A DNA stretch of 64,000 nucleotides from Planctomycetota bacterium. Its GTDB lineage: Bacteria; Planctomycetota; Planctomycetia; Pirellulales; PALSA-1355. Numbering within the stretch: position 1 is the stretch's first letter; every line of letters starts with the position of its first letter. Shown piece by piece: positions 1 to 7,612 of the stretch. The notes beneath the pieces are model-generated. The model made no database searches. It worked only from the letters and a program-made list of their open reading frames with translations, and had not been told where the DNA came from. The DNA is taken from positions 62,001 through 126,000 of the forward strand of contig QQVE01000024.1 in the NCBI GenBank assembly GCA_003389325.1. Direction: 5' to 3'. A program made the position numbers and the translations under genes.

Positions 1-1
1 G

Positions 2-982
2 TTCACCATTACTACCGGAGGCTCCAGTGCCAGCATCCTCGGACGCGAGATCTTCTACAACGGATCGAAGTTCGACGGCTTCAGCACGGCCATCAACGCC
101 AGCGACGATGCGGCCATCGCCACCGACAAGAGCGCCTACCTGCCAGGTTCCGGACCCTCCACGTTCAGTAACATCACCAGCTACACGCGCGGCATCAACG
201 GTGTCATGGTCGACATTGCCAATCCTGCCGGCACGCTCACCGTGGCCGACTTCACCTTCAAGATGAGCACCCAGGTCGGCGCCAGCAACACGCCCAGCAC
301 CTGGGCCGCCGCTCCGGCACCCACCGCTTTCAGCGTGCGTCCCGGCGCCGGCGTCAGCGGCTCGGATCGGGTGGAAATCGTCTGGGCCGACGGCGCCATC
401 GCCAACCGCTGGCTGGAAGTGATCGTCGAGGGCAACGACGCGATCGGTGGCAGCAACACCAACACCGGTCTGGCCGAAAGCGATATCTTCTTCTTCGGCA
501 ATCGCATCGGCGACACCGGCTCCGGCACGCCCACGCTGGCCATTACCAGTGCCGCCGACGAAATCGCCGCCCGCAACAATGCGGGCTTCGGTTCGGCGAT
601 CACCAACCTGTACGACTTCGACCGCACCGGCCTGGTCAACGCGGTGGATCAGATCGCGGCACGCAACAACGGCGGCTTTTTGACGAAGATCAACATCACC
701 GATCCGCCGGCGGCTCCGGCAGTCTCCGGCGGCGCGAACCGTGCCAACGTTGCTGTGGCACTGGCGTCACCGGAACCCTCGATCCCCGGGCTCGCGACCT
801 GGTCGGCAAGCGTCGATCTTGTGGGTGCGGCAGTCGATCGACCGATCGACAGGACAGTGTATGCGACGCGAACCGTCGAGCGAGGGGAAGCGATCGACGT
901 GACACTTGCCGTGTTCTCGGCCGGCGAGGATCCGATGGAAGCCCTCGTCAGCGACGACCTTCTCGACGAGCTGATCGGATAG
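2..982 (+). CDS. C-terminal part of an exported dockerin-like protein (5' end outside window)
   Basis: The frame is open from base 2, so the start and any signal peptide lie outside the window. The first ~190 visible residues are Gly/Ser/Asn/Thr-rich with a beta-structured look typical of large secreted planctomycete proteins. At about 540-680 there is a pair of dockerin-like Ca-binding loops, including YDFDRTGLVNAVDQIAARN, the duplicated D-x-D/N-x-x-G-x-V-N-x-x-D-x-x-x-x-R-N pattern common near the C termini of planctomycete exported proteins. About 100 further residues end in an acidic tail, with no PEP-CTERM anchor. The function of the missing N-terminal part cannot be inferred. The dockerin-like call is confident; the rest is unknown. 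Confidence 0.75.
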   Translation, partial: FTITTGGSSASILGREIFYNGSKFDGFSTAINASDDAAIATDKSAYLPGSGPSTFSNITSYTRGINGVMVDIANPAGTLTVADFTFKMSTQVGASNTPSTWAAAPAPTAFSVRPGAGVSGSDRVEIVWADGAIANRWLEVIVEGNDAIGGSNTNTGLAESDIFFFGNRIGDTGSGTPTLAITSAADEIAARNNAGFGSAITNLYDFDRTGLVNAVDQIAARNNGGFLTKINITDPPAAPAVSGGANRANVAVALASPEPSIPGLATWSASVDLVGAAVDRPIDRTVYATRTVERGEAIDVTLAVFSAGEDPMEALVSDDLLDELIG

Positions 983-1131
983 CGAAAACCGTTGGGATGC
1001 CGCTAGCTAGGCGCCCGTCAGATGCGTCCTAGTAGTCTCTACCGGCACCGGCCAATCGCGCAAGCGTGGACGCCGCCGTGTCTGAACCTGCTGCGGAATA
1101 CCGCGGCGAGCCCTGATGCTCCACACGACCG

Positions 1132-1635
1132 TCAGCGACGTACGTGAATCGCATTGGCGACGAGGAGCAAGATTCCCCGTTCGCTCGAGCGACGGCCGCG
1201 AACGACAACCGCTTGATTGTCTTCCAGCTCGAACAGTTCTCGGGCATCGATTGGGATGATCTGCCCGTCGTCGCCCCGGAACTGCACCGTGATGAGCGAA
1301 TCGGCCGACTCCTTCATGCGGCGTTTGCAGAAGGGGCAGTTCGCGGCATCGTGACCGGCACCGCCATGATCGGGAAGCGCCTCGGAAAGAACAAAGGCCG
1401 CCATTCCATCAGCCCAAGGCTCGAAGGAATCTGCACGAATCCTGCCAACGACGACGACTTCGCCGGAGTCGTCCGTTTCGGCGGTAGCCTGTGATACAGC
1501 GATGGCGCCGGGCGGCTCATCTTTGAGCACGAACCGATTGCGAAGCGACAGCACCTGAGAGTCCTCGCTACAGCCAACCACCGCGGCCGCCATGACGCAC
1601 AGCAGGAGAAGGTGAAATTGCGGGAGCCGATTCAT
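1132..1635 (-). CDS. Small lipoprotein with CPFCKRR motif, unknown function
   Basis: This is a 167-residue protein with a lipoprotein signal: a hydrophobic h-region and lipobox-like AVVGC near residue 22. The start at 1635 is preceded by GGAGG about 10 nt upstream. The mature part reads as a small beta domain (a stretch resembling VVVVGRIR, then VVVRGRRSS near the C terminus). It contains His-Asp-Ala-Ala-Asn-Cys-Pro-Phe-Cys-Lys, a CxxC pair next to a His that could bind a metal or be redox-active. It is the last gene of the leftward operon starting at 5493, 47 bp after the His-rich lipoprotein, so a role in metal handling at the cell envelope is inferred from context. I do not recognise the family. 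Confidence 0.75.
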   Translation of the reverse strand: MNRLPQFHLLLLCVMAAAVVGCSEDSQVLSLRNRFVLKDEPPGAIAVSQATAETDDSGEVVVVGRIRADSFEPWADGMAAFVLSEALPDHGGAGHDAANCPFCKRRMKESADSLITVQFRGDDGQIIPIDARELFELEDNQAVVVRGRRSSERGILLLVANAIHVRR

Positions 1636-1682
1636 GATGGCGCCTCCGACATTGCGATTTGGTCTCGAAGAAAACCGGTGGA

Positions 1683-2165
1683 CTAGTGCTTAACGTGTTC
1701 TTCCAGGGCTGAAATATCCGTAGCGATGGGCTCGGAGATTTCGCTGTACTTGACTTCCTCGCCGGCGTGGATGTCCTCATCCAGTTTGCCAAACCTCTCA
1801 AACAGCGCCTCGAGCGGTTTCTTGAGCACACTCTGCTCACCTTCGGGCAACTTCTTTATGAACTCGGATATGTGCTCGAGCGTATGCCCGATCTCGTGCA
1901 CGATGCTATCAGCCTCTTCGAGATCCTTTTTGTCCGCAAAGCATTTTTCGAGCGAGGCATTTTGCTGCCGCAACTGGTCAATAGCCGCGTCGAGGGAGGC
2001 CGGGGCCGAGTCGTCGCCTTCGTGTTGGTCGTGAGCGTGATCCTCATGCGCGTCGGTTTGCGCCGCGGAGTCGTTCCCTTCGCCTGCGGGAGGAGCGGGT
2101 GAACCGCACCCTGCAAGGCCGACAAGAATAGAGAGCAGCACAACCGACCTTGCCATTGCGAACAT
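1683..2165 (-). CDS. His/Asp-rich lipoprotein, paralogue of the 9224-9808 lipoprotein
   Basis: This is a 160-residue lipoprotein with signal peptide and lipobox LAGC near residue 20. GGGAGG lies 5-6 nt before the ATG at 2165. Directly after the lipid anchor is an Ala/Asp/His-rich stretch (DAHEDHAHDQHEGDD) resembling metal-chelating loops of zinc-binding proteins. The rest is helical and ends in SALEEHVKH. It shares a layout and local similarity with the lipoprotein at 9224-9808: an anchor, a His/Asp cluster, then a helical domain with H-[DE]-[IV]-G-x-x-L-E and F-G-x-[IL]-D. It sits between a MerC-like membrane protein and another lipoprotein in one operon. Periplasmic metal binding is an inference from the His cluster and the context. 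Confidence 0.8.
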   Translation of the reverse strand: MFAMARSVVLLSILVGLAGCGSPAPPAGEGNDSAAQTDAHEDHAHDQHEGDDSAPASLDAAIDQLRQQNASLEKCFADKKDLEEADSIVHEIGHTLEHISEFIKKLPEGEQSVLKKPLEALFERFGKLDEDIHAGEEVKYSEISEPIATDISALEEHVKH

Positions 2166-2234
2166 CGAGTACCTCCCAACGAGTGAAGTGATCCAATTCG
2201 TATCCGCGTGTTTGCCCGGAATGGTCGCAACAGG

Positions 2235-2861
2235 TTATGGTGCCTGACCTACACCTGGTTCCGGGCGGTTCTTTGTCGTCGACCGACGGGCGGTGGTGCG
2301 GCTTCGCGAACTCGCCCGGGCATTGGCAACGACGCGCGAACAGCGTCCACGCTCGGGCGCCGACGCCTGTGCACGTCGCTGGCATTGGCGGTTGCTCTGT
2401 AGACCAGCCGCGAGTAGGAGACCTCCCGCAGGACCGACTGTTGCCAATGCCAGCTTGTCGAGCAGGCCTGGGGAGCTCGCTGGCGTGGTCGCAACGCCCC
2501 GGCCATCGACGGGAACCGGCTGAACCTCGGTTGGGATGTCCCCATTGTATATGGTCGCAGCCCAATCACAACACGGCTGTGGCAGTCCAAACGACGAGGC
2601 AACAACCAGGACGAGGCCCGTGCCTGCAAGAACTACCGGCCGCCATTGACCGTGAAGCGCAAAGCCACAAATGATCGCCACTAAGCCGACGACCAAACAC
2701 AGCAGCCCGAACAACGCTGTAATGCCCATGCCGTGCCAGTGTCCCAGGCCGAGCCACCACAGCAGGCTCGAACAAGCGCTGCACACTGCATAGGCCAAGG
2801 CAACGAGCATGCCGAGGTTGTCGGTGAGGTCAAGTCCGGACGTGCTATGTTTTTTGCTCAT
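2235..2861 (-). CDS. MerC-like membrane protein, divergent copy
   Basis: This 208-residue protein starts at the ATG at 2861; an earlier TTG at 2897 is possible but less likely. Residues ~10-95 form three to four membrane segments in a pattern that aligns by eye with the MerC-like protein at 15059-15619: D-x-x-G-M near the start of helix 1, Q-W-R-P before the last helix, then a Cys-Cys pair (PQPCCDW). A later GGLLLAAGLQSNRQC resembles the C-terminal helix and Cys of that paralogue. The last ~50 residues are unusually Arg/Ser/Thr-rich and may be a decayed or frameshifted tail. It lies in the operon between the aminopropyltransferase-like protein and the His-rich lipoprotein. MerC-type proteins are small membrane proteins of metal uptake; the substrate here is unknown. 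Confidence 0.6.
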   Translation of the reverse strand: MSKKHSTSGLDLTDNLGMLVALAYAVCSACSSLLWWLGLGHWHGMGITALFGLLCLVVGLVAIICGFALHGQWRPVVLAGTGLVLVVASSFGLPQPCCDWAATIYNGDIPTEVQPVPVDGRGVATTPASSPGLLDKLALATVGPAGGLLLAAGLQSNRQCQRRAQASAPERGRCSRVVANARASSRSRTTARRSTTKNRPEPGVGQAP

Positions 2862-2937
2862 GACCGGCAAGCGATCGTGGGCGGCGCACCAAAACAATGT
2901 CGTCGCATGTTCGCTTGCTTGACGCAGCGGTCGACAT

Positions 2938-5493
2938 TCACAACCCAGGGGACGAGTTCAACAGCTCCGAATTCCCCGGCCAGAAGGTACGAGACTGCTT
3001 GCTACCTTGCAACAATTGCTCCGGCAGACGTGAGAGGATACGCCCGCGTTGTTCCTCAAGCCCCGGGAAATCCGGCCTCTGCGCGGCAAACTCCCACTTC
3101 GAAATCTCGAGCCCGACCGCGCGCATTTCTCTCACAAAAGGTGGCAATTGTTGGCGGCCGCTTTCGGCCCCTTCGAGAAACGACAGCCAGCGTGAGCCGT
3201 AAAAGTACTTCTTGCCCGGATCACCGGTGATGCGTTCGCGACTCGCCGACAATTCCAAGGCAACGTTTCCGAGAGTATTGACTGGCCCATGCTCCGCGAC
3301 CGAGAGCGCGCCCACATACATCATGGCCATTCCGCTGGCGCTTCGAACGACCGGGTCCTGGACCACATCGGCGCTACGAATCTCATCGCAGCGGGATTCC
3401 ACGACGCTCCAGTCGAGACCTCCTTCGTTCCATCCTACAAGCGCAATCGTCGGCTGCTGCCAACCGAGCGTGCCCCGGAAAAGCTGTGCATCGGGAAACA
3501 CGCTGCGAAAGGTGCGCGCAATCAGATCGAACTGTTCCGGCGTAAGCTGATACATCGGCAGCCACTGGCAGAACAGGCCGTTCGGCTTGAGCGCTCGCCT
3601 GACACCGGCGTAGTGCTCCAGCGAAAACAGCCGCCCTTCACCCGGGGCCCAGGGCAGAAACAGATCGCCAATCACGACGTCGAACTTGCCTGCGCAGGCC
3701 GCCAGATACGTGCGGCCGTCCTCCACGACGATTCGGACACGCGAGCGGGCGAGATCATGATTCTCGCGATGAAAGTGCTCTCTGGCCGCGGTGACCACTT
3801 GCTCAGACAACTCCACCGCAGTGACGTTCATATCAGAATGAAGCGTTGCCGCGCCAGGCGTGATGCCCGTCGCGACTCCTATGAAAGCGACGTCGCGTGG
3901 CTCCGGGTGCAGAGCCAGCGCCATGTGCGCCTGCCGTTCCTGATCGGCGCGGGCGTTGGTGCCCCCCAGGATGTATTGGTTCGAAAGCAGAATCGCTCGG
4001 CCCAATTGGCGGTTCTGAACGACGGCGATCGGACCGTCACGGCCGAAGATCTCGGCGACCACTTCGAAGCCGAGATTCGGGTTGTAGTGCGGCAGGCTGG
4101 CAAACCACGCCTGGGTGAAGAAACCAATCAGTGCGGCGACGGCCACGGCAATCGCCGCCAGGCCGCCACGCTGTGGATGGTCCTCCAGCGCGAACAGCAC
4201 GGCGGCGACGAGAACGTAGGCGAGGGCCAACGCGCCGCAGGCCACAAAAATTCCCAAGCTCGGCAGCAGATAGCGGTTCATGACCTCCGCTCCCAGAAAA
4301 CCGCCCACGCCGTTGATCGCGATGAGCCAGGCGATCGTGTCGACCCGCACTTGCCCTTTCACGGAAGCCAGTGAGAGGAGCCGGGGAAAAATCAGGCCGC
4401 CCACAAAGAAAGCCGGCCCCAGCACCACGAGCGCGAACCCCAGCATGCGGAGCGTAAAGCCCGCCAAGGTCGCCGCCGGCTCCGGGCTGAACATTTGCAC
4501 GGCCACTTGAAACAGCGGAGGCGTGAGCACCAGTGCGGCGCCGGCGGCCAGCACAGTCGGGGCAACGGCTTGTGACGCGCCGCGCGCGGCGACCCAGGCG
4601 CTGGCCGAGGCCAGCATCAACAGCACGGTGCCGAGGATCACGGCCGGCGCATAATACGAGAGCGGTGCAAACAGCATCACGAGCTGCGCGGCGGCGACTT
4701 CAAACGCTAACAGGCCGAACCCCGACCAGGCCGCGACGAACATCAGCTTCCGTTGCGGCAATGCCGCTTCACTTGGCCGGCTAGTTGACACGTGCCGATC
4801 CGTGGCACGTCGATCGATCGCCAGCAGGCACACGCCGGCGAGTAGATTCAGCGAGCAGGCCAGCAGGATCGCACCGTCCGCCCGAAGCCACGGCAACACA
4901 AACCAGGTGACCCCGACAAGCCCCAAGACTCCGCCGAAAGTGTTTGCCGCATAGAGCCACACGACCCGCTTCGGCTGCATGTCACGGTTGTCGGCGAGTG
5001 CTGCAATGACAAGCGGCAGAACCAGCCCCATGCAAAACGCAGGCGCGCCGACGAGCATCACCGAAAGCAACAGCTTGATGCTCGCGCCGGAGGCCGACGT
5101 GAGCCCGTCCGGCCCCAGCGCGAGCCAGAGCCGATCGCTCCAAGCTGGCAGCGTCAGAATTACCAGGCTCAAGAGAGCCACCGCGATTTCTGCCACGCCG
5201 GCAGCCCGCCAAGGCCGCCGCAGCCGACGCAGAAGATACCCGGCCACGGCGGAGCCGATCGCAAGCCCCAGAAAGAAGCTGCCGAAGACTCGGGTCATCG
5301 ACTCGGCGCTGGCCCCCAGCAGATCGACGAGGCGCCGCGTCCACAACAGCTCGTGCATCAACGCGGCGGCACCGCTCAGCGTGACGATCGCCAGGGCCAT
5401 TACGACCACGCGTTCCGCTTCTCCGGCAGCCGGGCTTTCGCGACGCGCGGTGGGCAGGCGATGATCCGGCTTTGGCGACTTCACACGCGACAT
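2938..5493 (-). CDS. Fused MFS-like membrane domain/spermidine synthase-like protein
   Basis: This 851-residue protein has at least ten hydrophobic helices in residues ~30-470, then a Rossmann-fold aminopropyltransferase-like domain at ~480-720. That domain has a glycine-rich SAM-site loop (FIGVATGITPGAA), an acidic strand end (TAVELSEQV) and VEDGRTYL, all as in the spermidine synthase family. Where true spermidine synthases carry a D-[ST]-[ST]-D-P-x-G loop for the amine substrate, this one reads GDLFLPWAPGEG, so polyamine synthesis is doubtful. It is the first gene of a four-gene leftward operon whose upstream region, shared with the divergent PEP-CTERM gene, carries a Fur-box-like palindrome. 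The family assignment is firm; the substrate is unknown. Confidence 0.85.
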   Translation of the reverse strand: MSRVKSPKPDHRLPTARRESPAAGEAERVVVMALAIVTLSGAAALMHELLWTRRLVDLLGASAESMTRVFGSFFLGLAIGSAVAGYLLRRLRRPWRAAGVAEIAVALLSLVILTLPAWSDRLWLALGPDGLTSASGASIKLLLSVMLVGAPAFCMGLVLPLVIAALADNRDMQPKRVVWLYAANTFGGVLGLVGVTWFVLPWLRADGAILLACSLNLLAGVCLLAIDRRATDRHVSTSRPSEAALPQRKLMFVAAWSGFGLLAFEVAAAQLVMLFAPLSYYAPAVILGTVLLMLASASAWVAARGASQAVAPTVLAAGAALVLTPPLFQVAVQMFSPEPAATLAGFTLRMLGFALVVLGPAFFVGGLIFPRLLSLASVKGQVRVDTIAWLIAINGVGGFLGAEVMNRYLLPSLGIFVACGALALAYVLVAAVLFALEDHPQRGGLAAIAVAVAALIGFFTQAWFASLPHYNPNLGFEVVAEIFGRDGPIAVVQNRQLGRAILLSNQYILGGTNARADQERQAHMALALHPEPRDVAFIGVATGITPGAATLHSDMNVTAVELSEQVVTAAREHFHRENHDLARSRVRIVVEDGRTYLAACAGKFDVVIGDLFLPWAPGEGRLFSLEHYAGVRRALKPNGLFCQWLPMYQLTPEQFDLIARTFRSVFPDAQLFRGTLGWQQPTIALVGWNEGGLDWSVVESRCDEIRSADVVQDPVVRSASGMAMMYVGALSVAEHGPVNTLGNVALELSASRERITGDPGKKYFYGSRWLSFLEGAESGRQQLPPFVREMRAVGLEISKWEFAAQRPDFPGLEEQRGRILSRLPEQLLQGSKQSRTFWPGNSELLNSSPGL

Positions 5494-5647
5494 CGGGACA
5501 ACTTACCGGACTGCTACGGAGACTGGAACGCTCTTCTCTTCTCGACCAGTTGCATAACCACTTGCCCCAACCTTCCTTGCGCGACCGCGCAACGGCAATT
5601 GGTCTACACGCTCATCCTACTTGCACCAGCATGGGCGTTGCAACTTT

Positions 5648-5668
5648 AAATGCAAAGTGATTGCATTT
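5648..5668. promoter_or_regulatory. Fur-family operator candidate (perfect inverted repeat)
   Basis: The site is AAATGCAA, five bases, then TTGCATTT: a perfect 8-bp inverted repeat in the divergent intergenic region, about 95 bp before the PEP-CTERM gene start and 155 bp before the aminopropyltransferase-like gene start. The core TGCAA-N5-TTGCA recurs twice at 15811-15825 and 15838-15852. From memory, it resembles the TTGCAA-N5-TTGCAA box of Nur, a Fur-family repressor. A Fur-family gene lies 1.3 kb to the right. Confidence 0.65.
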
Positions 5669-5688
5669 GCGTAACGATCAGATAGAAT
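5661..5688 (+). promoter_or_regulatory. Sigma70-like promoter for the anchored PEP-CTERM protein
   Basis: TTGCAT (5661-5666) and TAGAAT (5683-5688) are separated by 16 bp, a plausible -35/-10 pair reading toward the gene at 5763. The -35 lies inside the right arm of the palindrome at 5648-5668, so repressor binding there would block the promoter. Confidence 0.45.
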
Positions 5689-5762
5689 GCGAAGCACTTT
5701 GCCGCCTTTGTTCGAGCGGCGTCCGGCGCACCCGGTGATTCATTCTACGAAGGGAGAGACTA

Positions 5763-6506
5763 ATGAGAATTGATCGTTTGCCGGCAGGCAAGCTCCTGCT
5801 CGGCTTGGCCTTTGCTGTCCTATTGGGCGGCACAACCGCCTCGGCTGCCACAAACTACACTTCGGGTCACGCGGACATCGGCGTGGCTTACGAAGGGCCG
5901 AATGACCTTTGGCCGCACTTTCACTTTGGCGGCAACGCCCAGCCGCCATCCCTTGCCAACGACGAAGTCGAGCCGGCGGAGATCGTTGTCATTGTGCCGG
6001 ACAACGCGGTGCCCAGGCCTGCGGGCGCGCAATGGGATTTCCTCGGGACGCCCGCCGGTCAACCGCTATGGTTCTTGTCTCAGAGCAGCGTCCCCGGCGA
6101 GCCCTTTCTGGGCATCGCAACCGAGGAATTGGACAGTGCCGATTGGGTTGGCAATATCGACGTCGCGCTGAAGTCGGTGGCTTCCAGTCCCGCCGGTAGC
6201 AACTTCTCCTTGTGGTTTACGGATATCGGCGGCCCCAATGTCCAATGGGCGACCGACGACGGTGTCCCCGACACGTTTTCAATGCCCACGGGAACCCACG
6301 CTCACTATAACTTTGGCTTCACGAAGCCTGGCGTCTACCAGCTCGAAATCGAGTTCAGTGGCACCCATGTCACCGACGGATTCCAGGCCGCGTCGGACAT
6401 CTTCACGTTCAACGTGGTTCCGGAGCCCAGCACTTGGGTGATGGCTGCCATGGCACTCAGTGGCCTGGCATGCGTCTCGCTCCGTCGCCGTTTTGCCAAA
6501 CGGTGA
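5763..6506 (+). CDS. PEP-CTERM surface protein with choice-of-anchor M-like domain
   Basis: This 247-residue exported protein has a signal peptide ending near TTASA and an AGGGAGAG ribosome site before ATG 5763. The body starts with YTSGHADIGVAYEG and a WPHFHFGG stretch, has GTPAGQPLWFLSQ, and ends with HYNFGFTKPGVYQLEIEFSG. This matches my recollection of the choice-of-anchor M/TIGR03769 domain, found in actinobacteria near metal ABC transporters. The C terminus is a PEP-CTERM sorting signal: VPEPSTW, a hydrophobic helix and RRRFAKR. The His-rich HADIG, PHFHFG and THAHYNFG motifs could bind metal. Its promoter carries the Fur-box-like palindrome, and a Fur-family gene follows downstream, so metal-responsive expression at the cell surface is inferred. 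Confidence 0.8.
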   Translation: MRIDRLPAGKLLLGLAFAVLLGGTTASAATNYTSGHADIGVAYEGPNDLWPHFHFGGNAQPPSLANDEVEPAEIVVIVPDNAVPRPAGAQWDFLGTPAGQPLWFLSQSSVPGEPFLGIATEELDSADWVGNIDVALKSVASSPAGSNFSLWFTDIGGPNVQWATDDGVPDTFSMPTGTHAHYNFGFTKPGVYQLEIEFSGTHVTDGFQAASDIFTFNVVPEPSTWVMAAMALSGLACVSLRRRFAKR

Positions 6507-6529
6507 CCGGCAGCAAGTAACAGCAGAGT

Positions 6530-6561
6530 GCCGTCGGCTCGCCCGCCCGCGGGCCGACGGC
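6530..6561 (+). terminator. Strong GC hairpin after the PEP-CTERM gene
   Basis: GCCGTCGGC (6530-6538) pairs perfectly with GCCGACGGC (6553-6561) around a 14-nt GC-rich loop, 24 bp after the stop codon. No T-run follows, so it is a candidate termination or 3'-end stabilising structure rather than a classical intrinsic terminator. Confidence 0.4.
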
Positions 6562-6933
6562 CAAGTGCGTCCGCGCTGCAGAGTCCCGCCACGCTCCGGC
6601 TGGGCTCTGCGCGCGGCGCAATCTTTCAGAACAACGAAACTCAAAGATTCGTTGTCCCAGCCCTGCTGCCCCCTCCGCGCGGCACCAATCTCCCGGAGTT
6701 TTCGTCGACGACAGAGTTAGCAGCGCTCGAACTTCGGGCCACACCGGCACGAGAATGCTTCGCCGACTGGGTAGTTCTTTGCATCACTTCGGACAGGGGG
6801 GCTTAGGGCGGTTTGCCACACGGGACCGCGGCTTTGGTCCCAGCCGCAGGTATTGCCTTGCCGTGATCACCATGCGATGCGATCCGAATTGCATCTCCAA
6901 CATTTGTGCAGTAAGATAGTTAGAGATACGCAC

Positions 6934-6952
6934 CTCCGTCGGTCGGACGGAG
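6934..6952. promoter_or_regulatory. Inverted repeat in the leader of the Fur-family gene
   Basis: CTCCGTC, five bases, GACGGAG: a perfect 7-bp inverted repeat 45 bp upstream of the ATG at 6997. It could be an mRNA hairpin or an operator with the 7-5-7 geometry of many dimeric repressors. Its sequence is unlike the TGCAA-N5-TTGCA boxes. Confidence 0.35.
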
Positions 6953-6996
6953 ATTTCGCGTGTTGTTCGCCTTTCTTGGTCAAAAAGGCTGCTGCA

Positions 6997-7428
6997 ATGA
7001 GTCGCAGGAAGACGACGGATCTACGCTCGCTGATTCGGGAGAAAGGACTTCGGGCCACGCCGGCGCGCGTGGCCGTCTGCGAGGTACTCGAGCGCGCTAC
7101 CAGCCCGTTGACCCACGCGGACGTTGCCAAGCTGCTTGACGCTCGCGGCACGGATCAAACCACCGTGTTTCGGAACCTAAACGACCTGGTGGAGGTCAAT
7201 CTGGTCCGGCGGCTGGAGGTAGGAGACCACGTGTACCGGTTTGAGTGGTGTGGAGCGACGGCTCCGAATACCGGCCACGCGCACTTCATGTGCGTCGATT
7301 GCGGCGAAGTGTCGTGCCTCGAGGACCTGCAACCCTCGCAACCGACAGCCGTCGCTCGCGCCAGCAAGAAGCTGATCGGCGACATTACCGAAGTGCTCTA
7401 CAAAGGCCACTGCGCCCACTGCGTCTAG
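6997..7428 (+). CDS. Fur-family metal-dependent transcriptional regulator
   Basis: This is a 143-residue Fur-family repressor: an N-terminal winged helix (residues ~1-80, with GLRATPARVAVCEVLERA and the recognition-helix TTVFRNLNDL) and a C-terminal dimerisation/metal domain. Metal ligands visible are GHAHFMCVDCG (His94, His96, Cys99, Cys102) and the terminal CAHC (Cys139, Cys142), giving the two CxxC pairs of the structural zinc site. I chose the ATG at 6997 because upstream in-frame residues are not Fur-like and the usual length is ~140. It is a single gene on the opposite strand from the two flanking operons. Whether it senses zinc, iron, nickel or peroxide cannot be read from the sequence. 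It is the natural candidate to bind the palindromes at 5648 and 15810-15853. Confidence 0.9.
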   Translation: MSRRKTTDLRSLIREKGLRATPARVAVCEVLERATSPLTHADVAKLLDARGTDQTTVFRNLNDLVEVNLVRRLEVGDHVYRFEWCGATAPNTGHAHFMCVDCGEVSCLEDLQPSQPTAVARASKKLIGDITEVLYKGHCAHCV

Positions 7429-7612
7429 CGGCCGAATGTCTACCGACCGCTTCGAACGCCCCACTTTTCTTGGCACGGCTGCATCCAACGCCAAGCCATT
7501 TCGATCGGTTTCTGCGGCAACCAGCGCTCGGTCGCCCGATCATGAGGGCATTGTTCTCTTGAGCGGCGAACTGATGGGATGATCCGCCCGTGACCGGAAC
7601 GTGGTCCGCGTG

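Larger units (their letters stand above)
6507..6996. other. 490-bp intergenic region between anchored protein and Fur-family gene
   Basis: It contains two hairpins listed separately (6530-6561 and 6934-6952) and otherwise no gene I can support. A short stretch near 6730-6755 resembles the DNA encoding LRATPAR in the downstream Fur-family gene, too short to call a duplication. No clear copy of the TGCAA-N5-TTGCA operator is present; an ATGCGA/TTGCAT pair near 6873-6890 has the wrong spacing. Confidence 0.5.

Noticed and set aside
6725..6760. A partial duplicate of the Fur-family gene 5' region
   Set aside because: About 20 of 23 bases match the DNA for LRATPAR, but the similarity does not extend beyond that, so chance is likely.
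6873..6890. A fourth Fur-type box ahead of the Fur-family gene (ATGCGA...TTGCAT)
   Set aside because: The spacer is six rather than five bases and one arm has a mismatch; not equal to the three good boxes.
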